From Paenibacillus hamazuiensis (GTDB taxonomy: Bacteria > Bacillota > Bacilli > Paenibacillales > NBRC-103111), in contig NZ_JALRMO010000001.1 of NCBI RefSeq assembly GCF_023276405.1, positions 1,116,001 to 1,180,000 of the forward strand: a stretch of DNA of 64,000 bases, given 5' to 3'. The notes beneath the pieces were generated by a model. That model searched no databases and was not told where the DNA came from. It saw only the letters and a program-made list of their open reading frames with translations. How positions within the stretch are numbered: position 1 is the stretch's first letter; each line of letters starts with the position of its first letter. This document shows positions 59,358-64,000 of the stretch, one piece after another. A program made the position numbers and the translations under genes.

Positions 59358-59542
59358 TAACGGACATATCATCACCTTAGCAATCTGTTTTTGAACTTCC
59401 GTATTTCTTACGGACATGTTGTCCACTTAGCGGACATAGTTAAGTAGAAAATAGCCAATTGGGCACGCTGAGAGGATAAAATGTCCGTTAGGCGAGGTCA
59501 GCATCTTAAAATCCGGGTTTGGCGTCCCCTTATGTCCGTTAG
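59358..59542. repeat. Five copies of a CGGACAT motif, about 50-bp spacing, three direct and two inverted
   Basis: ACGGACAT-type copies start at 59358, 59408 and 59429 on the plus strand, and ATGTCCGTTA at 59481 and 59532 marks the minus strand. Spacing between successive like copies is 50-51 bases (59358 to 59408, 59481 to 59532). The last copy overlaps the stop codon of the convergent gene. Confidence 0.65.
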
Positions 59543-60192
59543 CGACTGTCCGCCAGCTGCCACATACGATACCTTTGTTTCCCGTTTACAATAGTCAACA
59601 TATGCTTTTCCGTAAGCCTTTTAAGGATACGCCGAGAATGTTTGTCGGAGCAATGGAGATGGGAGGCGAGTTCCTCTGCAGGAAATGGCCGCAGCTTTCG
59701 CCTGGCGAAACGTATAGTTTCCGCTTCAATCCAATCCAATGAGTGTGAAATGGGCAATGAGGTAAACTTCCCGACAAAAGAGAGAACAAGTTGTTTGCAG
59801 ATCGAAGGATCTTCCTTGATCGATAAATATGCGATAGGAAGGAATGACCAATCGTCAAGAACCAACATGGCCTGCTTCATGCATAAGTCTTTAAACCGCC
59901 ATGTTTCGATATCTCTGGCATGGGTGCTATAGCCGTGAATTTCTATGCACCCTTTCACTCCGGCCGGCATATAGGCAAGATCGAGGTAACGATAGCGATT
60001 GTGCAAATCCCGCACTTCCCATTCGGGATACAAATCATTGAAATTCCCAATTGCCGGATACCATATTTGTTTTAGAAATTCTGTTGTTCCATGTCCCAAA
60101 CCTTTCCTTAGCAGCTCTCGCCGTCTGGGATTTGATTCATTGTTCACTTGCTCGGAAAGCCACTCCTTCATTGCTGCCTCAAAGCGTTTCAA
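59539..60192 (-). CDS. Hypothetical protein: possible VSR/DUF559-like nuclease fold plus winged helix
   Basis: 217 residues. A central stretch (about residues 65-135) has the order of the VSR/DUF559 restriction-endonuclease-like fold: LDLAYM with Asp, CIEIHGYSTHARD with Glu and His, RFKDLCMKQAMLVLDDW and a hydrophobic strand. The C-terminal 60 residues look like a winged-helix DNA-binding domain (AEELASHLHCSDKHSRRIL). I have no clear family name; both assignments rest on pattern. TTG 60192 is chosen because GGGGAGGAG lies upstream. It is monocistronic, and its 3' end overlaps the 50-bp repeat array. Confidence 0.65.
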   Translation of the reverse strand: MKRFEAAMKEWLSEQVNNESNPRRRELLRKGLGHGTTEFLKQIWYPAIGNFNDLYPEWEVRDLHNRYRYLDLAYMPAGVKGCIEIHGYSTHARDIETWRFKDLCMKQAMLVLDDWSFLPIAYLSIKEDPSICKQLVLSFVGKFTSLPISHSLDWIEAETIRFARRKLRPFPAEELASHLHCSDKHSRRILKRLTEKHMLTIVNGKQRYRMWQLADSR

Positions 60193-60332
60193 TGATACTC
60201 CTCCCCAATCGTTGTAAAATAAAAATGCCGCTTTGTTCCATAAAACCCCGAAGGCTTCATAGATCAAAGCGGCATGTTCTTCACGCCTTTAATTTTGAAA
60301 ATAGTCTATCATAGCGGGTCGATTCAATCAAC

Positions 60333-60896
60333 CTATTTTTTCTCATAATACAAACCGATTACGCCGTTGCCAAACGATTTGTTCTTTGTTAAATGCAAAA
60401 CTTGCTTATCTCCGGAAGCCTCGAACAATTTCTCGCCTTGGGAAGCAATCACAGGATGAACGAACATCCAAAGATCGTCGAAAAGTCCATTTTGAATGAA
60501 CAGCTGCCAGGTTTTCAATCCGCTCTCGACGGAAATATTACTTTCCGTATTTTTCAGAGCCTGCATCTCTCGGACGAATGATTCATGATCTTCGATCACG
60601 ATCTGCTCGGAATTTCTCCAAACAAGGTCTTTTCGCGAACGGGAGATCACGATTTTCGGAATGTCGTTAATATTCTTTGCAATCGAGCGCTCGAGAACGG
60701 ATTCGGACGATTGTTCCGCATTTTGCCAGTATTCGGCCAGAGCCGGATAAGTATTTCCCCCGACGACGATCCTGTCGATACCGTTGTAGTATTCCTTGTA
60801 TTCTTCAAGAATTTCATCGCTGAATGTCATCCATTGATCTTCATTGGTAACGACGCCGTCCAGCGACGTGTGCATCGTCAATATGATTTTTCCCAT
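60333..60896 (-). CDS. Dihydrofolate-reductase family protein (RibD C-terminal-like)
   Basis: 187 residues. The N-terminus ILTMHTSLDGVV, then DRIVVGGNTYPALAEYW, PKIVISRSRKDL and SGLKTWQLFIQNGLFDDLW follow the RibD_C/DHFR-like reductase pattern. These small proteins reduce a pteridine or pyrimidine-like substrate with NADPH; their substrates are mostly unknown, and they are not the essential folate enzyme. It is 18 bases after the VOC gene on the same strand, so the two form an operon divergent from the HxlR regulator. Confidence 0.85.
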   Translation of the reverse strand: MGKIILTMHTSLDGVVTNEDQWMTFSDEILEEYKEYYNGIDRIVVGGNTYPALAEYWQNAEQSSESVLERSIAKNINDIPKIVISRSRKDLVWRNSEQIVIEDHESFVREMQALKNTESNISVESGLKTWQLFIQNGLFDDLWMFVHPVIASQGEKLFEASGDKQVLHLTKNKSFGNGVIGLYYEKK

Positions 60897-60914
60897 GGGC
60901 GGTTTCTCCTTCTA

Positions 60915-61388
60915 TCAAGATCCTTCGTAGGCTTGAATCAATTTATCAATTTCGATCTTCGACATTCGTTCTATTGCGGCCATAACTCTTCGTGATTTGA
61001 CGGGATCCGGGTCATTAACCATCTGCCAAGCGATCTTGGGATTGATTTGCCAATATACGCCGTATTTATCTTTTAGCCAACCGCATTCTTCCTTGGTCCC
61101 GTCCTCCGAAAGCTTTTCCCACAGTTCGTCAATCTCTTCCTGCGTATCGCAGCTCACGTAAAGCGATAACCCGTCGCTGAACCGAAAGGCAGGTCCGCCG
61201 TTTACCGCGATGATTTCCTGACCGCCGAGGTGGAACCGGACCGTTCTTACGGAGCCGGCAGGCCCATATTCTCCTTCTCCATAACGAGTGACATTCAAAA
61301 TAGCCGAATTTCTAAAAACGGATACATAAAAATGAACCGCTTCCTCAGCTTGATAGTCGAAGCATAGATGGGGAGTGATTTTGGGCAT
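60915..61388 (-). CDS. VOC-superfamily protein, PhnB-like
   Basis: 157 residues. The motif PKITPHLCFDYQAEEAVHFY opens the fold, and GGPAFRFSDGLSLYV and DKYGVYWQINP close the first and last modules, as in PhnB-type proteins (3-dmu-9-3-mt). The fold is the glyoxalase/bleomycin-resistance type; most members of this branch have no known enzyme activity. The last 40 residues are an extra helical tail. The start is uncertain: ATG 61388 is far from AAGGAGG, and a TTG or CTG closer to it is possible. Confidence 0.8.
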   Translation of the reverse strand: MPKITPHLCFDYQAEEAVHFYVSVFRNSAILNVTRYGEGEYGPAGSVRTVRFHLGGQEIIAVNGGPAFRFSDGLSLYVSCDTQEEIDELWEKLSEDGTKEECGWLKDKYGVYWQINPKIAWQMVNDPDPVKSRRVMAAIERMSKIEIDKLIQAYEGS

Positions 61389-61416
61389 AAAGATGCTCAG
61401 AACTTTCAATCCTCCT

Positions 61417-61478
61417 TTTCACTTTGATAATGATAGTGATCTAACGGGAATATACCATATTTCACTTTGATTATCAAA
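61417..61478. promoter_or_regulatory. Operator candidates in the HxlR / VOC divergent region
   Basis: A 17-base direct repeat TTTCACTTTGAT-n-AT occurs at 61417 and 61460. The second includes the perfect palindrome TTTGAT-T-ATCAAA (61466-61478). These are probable binding sites for the adjacent HxlR regulator, affecting both directions. Confidence 0.6.
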
Positions 61479-61501
61479 TTGAAATTTGCTATGATACAAT
61501 T

Positions 61502-61960
61502 ATGAAACGGGAAGACAATAAATCACAATGTCCTATTAATTTCACAGTGGAAATCTTGGGCGACACTTGGTCGCTTCTTATTGTGCGGGATATGCTTGCC
61601 CTCGGCAAAAAAACGTTCGGCGAATTTCTGGATTCAAAAGAGCGAATCGGTCCCAGCGTGCTCACGGAGCGGCTTGTCCACTTGGAGAGGAAAGGGATCA
61701 TATTCAAGGAGCCGAGCCTCACCGACAAGCGGAAATTTAACTATTCACTTACGGAGAAAGGATTGGAGTTAATACCCATTGTTTATGAAATCGCCGTGTG
61801 GGGTTCGAAAAACAGCCCTAATCCGGAGGCACCGGAAGTATGGTTCCAGTCTTTGAAGCACGGTAAAGAAAAAGTAATAAACTTGTGGTACGAAGCGGTG
61901 AGGTCCGGCAGTTCTTTCTTTAACGGTCCTAACAGCGTTGTGAAAATGCTGGAACTATAG
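61502..61960 (+). CDS. HxlR-family transcriptional regulator
   Basis: 152 residues. The winged helix has the family motifs CPINFTVEILGDTWSLLIVR (near-complete HxlR opening with its single Cys), then KTFGEFLDSKERIGPSVLT and the wing SLTDKRKFNYSLTEKG. HxlR regulators respond to aldehydes, quinones or redox signals, often through the first Cys. It is divergent from the VOC and DHFR-like genes and probably controls them. The last 40 residues extend beyond the usual family length. Confidence 0.9.
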   Translation: MKREDNKSQCPINFTVEILGDTWSLLIVRDMLALGKKTFGEFLDSKERIGPSVLTERLVHLERKGIIFKEPSLTDKRKFNYSLTEKGLELIPIVYEIAVWGSKNSPNPEAPEVWFQSLKHGKEKVINLWYEAVRSGSSFFNGPNSVVKMLEL

Positions 61961-62004
61961 ATGTCCCGGTGACGAGGGGCGACCGTGCGCAAATCTGGCG
62001 TGGT

Positions 62005-62062
62005 TTGCCAAACCAGCCGGAAAGCAATATAATGACCATAGTCATTTATGACTGTGGTCATT
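62005..62062 (+). promoter_or_regulatory. Promoter and TetR operator of the tetR-GDPD operon
   Basis: TTGCCA (62005-62010) is 17 bases from TATAAT (62028-62033). Directly at the -10 begins an inverted repeat with 15-base arms, AATGACCATAGTCAT (62031-62045) and ATGACTGTGGTCATT (62048-62062), one mismatch. It is placed to block transcription and lies 20 bases before the regulator start. Confidence 0.8.
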
Positions 62063-62081
62063 TTTTGCAGGAGATGATTGT

Positions 62082-62666
62082 ATGCGGAGAGAATCCAGAA
62101 AAAGAGATACGAAGGAAAAGATCGTACGTCACGCCATCCGGCTGTTTAAAGAAAAGGGATATGACAATGTGACCGTGGATGAAATAACGCAAATTTGCGG
62201 AATCGCCAAAGGAACGTTTTTTAATTATTTTCCCAAGAAAGAAAATGTCCTGCTGCACTTGGTCGATTCCTATGGGGAACTGATGAAAGAGATTGTCCTC
62301 AAGCATCGGGAAGAGCGTTTACAAGACCGGCTGATGAATATTTTTCGCGAATTACTGCATATTTATTTGCGGCATGCCGACCTGCTGCGCCTGACCCTGA
62401 TCGAAACGATCAAATCGGCGATGGAACCGGGGGGAAGCTCTACGAATTTATTCGTATTTCAGGAAACGCTGCGCGAAATGCTGGAGGGGGCCAAAGCCGA
62501 CGGCCTAATCCGCAGCGGCACGGATTCGGGTGTAAGCGCCTCGGTGCTTGCAGCCATTTTTTATCATACGCTGATTAATTGGTCGGGAGCAGCCGATGAA
62601 GAAACGATGGCAGCTATTTTGCAGCAGCATCTCAATGCCGTTTGGGAGGGGATGGCCGGTGAGTAG
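62082..62666 (+). CDS. TetR-family transcriptional regulator
   Basis: 194 residues. The N-terminal helix-turn-helix is IVRHAIRLFKEKGYDNVTV, with IAKGTFFNYFPKKENVL as the recognition helix. The rest is the helical ligand-binding and dimerisation domain. It is preceded by an exceptionally good palindrome at its own promoter, so autorepression is likely. Its end overlaps the GDPD start by eight bases, suggesting it controls that gene. The ligand is unknown, perhaps a lipid-derived compound. Confidence 0.9.
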   Translation: MRRESRKRDTKEKIVRHAIRLFKEKGYDNVTVDEITQICGIAKGTFFNYFPKKENVLLHLVDSYGELMKEIVLKHREERLQDRLMNIFRELLHIYLRHADLLRLTLIETIKSAMEPGGSSTNLFVFQETLREMLEGAKADGLIRSGTDSGVSASVLAAIFYHTLINWSGAADEETMAAILQQHLNAVWEGMAGE

Positions 62667-63651
62667 ACTCCAAAAAATATGGAGAAAGAAAAGCCTTTTA
62701 TTCTTCGCGGTACTCATCGTTTTCGTTTACTTCAATAACAGCCCGCTGTTTGCGAAACAGCGGAGCGGGCCCCCGCTTCTCCTCGCACACCGCGGACTTG
62801 CGCAAACTTTTACGATGGAAGGTGTGACAAACGATACTTGTACCGCCCAGCGCATCTATGAGCCTGAGCATCCCTATTTGGAAAATACGATTTCCTCGAT
62901 GGAAGCGGCATTTCAGGCCGGAGCGGATATAGTTGAATTCGACGTACATATGACGAAAGACGATCAATTCGCCGTTTTTCATGATTGGACGCTGGATTGC
63001 CGCACCAATGTGCAAGGGGTGACCAGGGACTATTCCATGGCTGAATTAAAAAAAGTCGATATAGGATACGGTTATACGGCCGATGGCGGTGCGACGTACC
63101 CATTTCGCGGAAAGGGGGTCGGGTTGATGCCGTCATTGACGGAAGTTTTGGAGCGGTTTCCCGATAAGCCGTTTTTGATCGATGTGAAGAGCAGCGATCC
63201 CGCGGAGGGGCAGCTTCTTGCCCGGTATTTGTCGAAGCTTCCGAAGCGGCAGCAAAACCTGCTCGCGGTCTACGGGGGAGACGAGCCTGTAGCCGCATTG
63301 AAGGAACAGATGCCCGATATGCGCGTCATGTCCAAAGCGACAATGAAAAGTTGTCTGATTCCTTATCTCGCCGTAGGTTGGACCGGGTATGTACCTGCCG
63401 CGTGCGAGCATACCGAGCTGCATATACCGGATAAAATAGCACCCTGGCTGTGGGGCTGGCCCGAAAAATTTCTGAATCGGATGGAGCAAGCCGATAATCG
63501 CGTCATCGTCGTCGGAGGCGATGGCAGCGACTTTTCGAGCGGATTCGATACGCCGGAGGACATCAAGCGGCTGCCGCATAACTATTCGGGCGGCATATGG
63601 ACGAACCGGATAGATCGGATTGCTCCGTTGTACCGGTATCCTCCAGGGTAA
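62659..63651 (+). CDS. Glycerophosphodiester phosphodiesterase-family protein, membrane-anchored
   Basis: 330 residues. An N-terminal hydrophobic segment (about 12-28) may anchor it outside the membrane or act as a signal. The GDPD domain has LLLAHRGLAQ (metal and catalytic His), VEFDVHMTKDDQFAVFHDWTLD (in two parts, VEFDVHMT and FAVFHDWTLD) and FLIDVKSSD. It would cleave glycerophosphodiesters into glycerol-3-phosphate and an alcohol. The start is GTG 62659, seven bases from GGAGGGG. An insertion after the first His is longer than usual. Confidence 0.85.
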   Translation: MSRLQKIWRKKSLLFFAVLIVFVYFNNSPLFAKQRSGPPLLLAHRGLAQTFTMEGVTNDTCTAQRIYEPEHPYLENTISSMEAAFQAGADIVEFDVHMTKDDQFAVFHDWTLDCRTNVQGVTRDYSMAELKKVDIGYGYTADGGATYPFRGKGVGLMPSLTEVLERFPDKPFLIDVKSSDPAEGQLLARYLSKLPKRQQNLLAVYGGDEPVAALKEQMPDMRVMSKATMKSCLIPYLAVGWTGYVPAACEHTELHIPDKIAPWLWGWPEKFLNRMEQADNRVIVVGGDGSDFSSGFDTPEDIKRLPHNYSGGIWTNRIDRIAPLYRYPPG

Positions 63652-63781
63652 TCTCCTGTTGACGGAGACCGCGCCGGGCCTGAGCGAAAAACGATTTTTT
63701 TAGAAATCAAGCGATCTTAATTGTTACCTGCAGGACCATTACAATCTTGCTCATGTTGATTATGTATCGTTTGGCCGATTC

Positions 63782-63814
63782 ACGGCAAAAGCGACAAGGC
63801 TTTTGCCGTTTTTT
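63782..63814 (+). terminator. Intrinsic terminator after the GDPD gene
   Basis: ACGGCAAAAG pairs with CTTTTGCCGT around CGACAAGG and is followed by TTTTT. It lies 130 bases after the GDPD stop codon and beside the end of the convergent gene. Confidence 0.8.
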
Positions 63815-63816
63815 CG

Positions 63817-64000
63817 TTACACGCGAATCGATTCGGCCAGCTTCTTAAGCTCAAGCGCCTGCGTCCATCGATCCGAGATCTCTTGGCCGGCGCCGGTTTT
63901 TATGGCATAGGGGGGCGGTCCCAATTCGCATACAAACGGCAAGTAATCTCCCGGCGCCGCGTTCTGCAGCCAGTAGTTCATTCCTTTTTTCCACCAGTTT
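63817..64000 (-). CDS. C-terminal part of a sugar isomerase/epimerase-like TIM-barrel protein
   Basis: The last 61 residues are in the window; the frame runs off the right edge. The sequence NYWLQNAAPGDYLPFVCELG and PPPYAIK then DRWTQALELKKLAES looks like the end of an AP-endonuclease/xylose-isomerase-type TIM barrel, where a PELGPPPY-like turn is common. These proteins isomerise sugars or sugar phosphates. The start and active site are outside the window. Confidence 0.55.
   Translation of the reverse strand, partial: NWWKKGMNYWLQNAAPGDYLPFVCELGPPPYAIKTGAGQEISDRWTQALELKKLAESIRV

Overview
The window looks like a chromosomal segment of a Gram-positive, endospore-forming member of the Paenibacillaceae (Paenibacillus or a close relative). 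The evidence is gene content: a small acid-soluble spore protein, YtaF, a YhcN/YlaJ-type sporulation lipoprotein, a three-repeat SLH protein, a YesM/YesN-type two-component pair, Bacillus-type LexA and PhoP boxes, and the gene order polA-mutM-ytaF-coaE-transglycosylase-SASP-nrdR. Genus is an inference; no rRNA is present. The only RNA gene seen is a tRNA-Ala(GGC) at 59188-59260.

Layout. 1-9.5 kb: two membrane-protein genes, an MFS exporter, a UspA protein, a PAS histidine kinase, an OpuC-like osmolyte ABC operon, a second MFS gene and a BusR-like GntR/RCK_C regulator. 9.5-19.4 kb: a MerR-controlled monooxygenase operon, an HD-GYP protein, a YesN-like regulator broken by a frameshift next to an intact YesM kinase, a frameshifted Gfo/Idh gene, and a DUF4214, phosphotransferase and glycosyltransferase group. 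19.6-24 kb: a sporulation lipoprotein and a Tat-linked GMC dehydrogenase/cytochrome c operon with its own TatA. 24-34 kb: YpsA, CorA, a Y-family polymerase under two LexA boxes, SRAP, an SLH protein, an ABC ATPase, a phosphoesterase, an overlooked 35-residue ORF and an SDR. 34-41 kb: a tandem repeat array, a large HtrA-like protease, an SGNH hydrolase and a chemoreceptor. 41.5-48 kb: pstS-C-A-B-phoU, with a complete group IIC intron between the pstS terminator and a separate Pho box in front of pstC. 48-64 kb: a second repeat array, paired CHR chromate transporters, an EAL-CBS-GGDDF protein, a HAD protein, the polA-nrdR block, tRNA-Ala, a gene that may fuse a VSR-like nuclease fold to a winged helix, small enzymes with HxlR and TetR regulators, a GDPD and a truncated sugar-isomerase-like gene.

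The most unusual feature is non-coding. A dispersed family of structured repeats occurs at 25.5, 34.2-35.0 and 48.1-48.5 kb. Each member has a hairpin with a conserved outer stem and an inner stem whose sequence changes while its pairing is kept, a conserved linker, and a GC-rich cap with two more hairpins. Two of the three are preceded by tandem hairpin arrays of 96 bp and about 98-100 bp units. Separately, three intergenic regions (25.2, 39.1 and 59.4 kb) hold motif arrays with different consensus sequences but the same spacing of about 50 bp. I do not recognise either class as a named family.

Genes that probably work together: the BusR-like regulator and OpuC (c-di-AMP-linked osmolyte uptake); PhoP, Pst and PhoU (phosphate uptake); LexA with the Y-family polymerase, next to SRAP (DNA damage); subunit 3, GMC, TatA and cytochrome c (exported oxidation feeding the electron transport chain).
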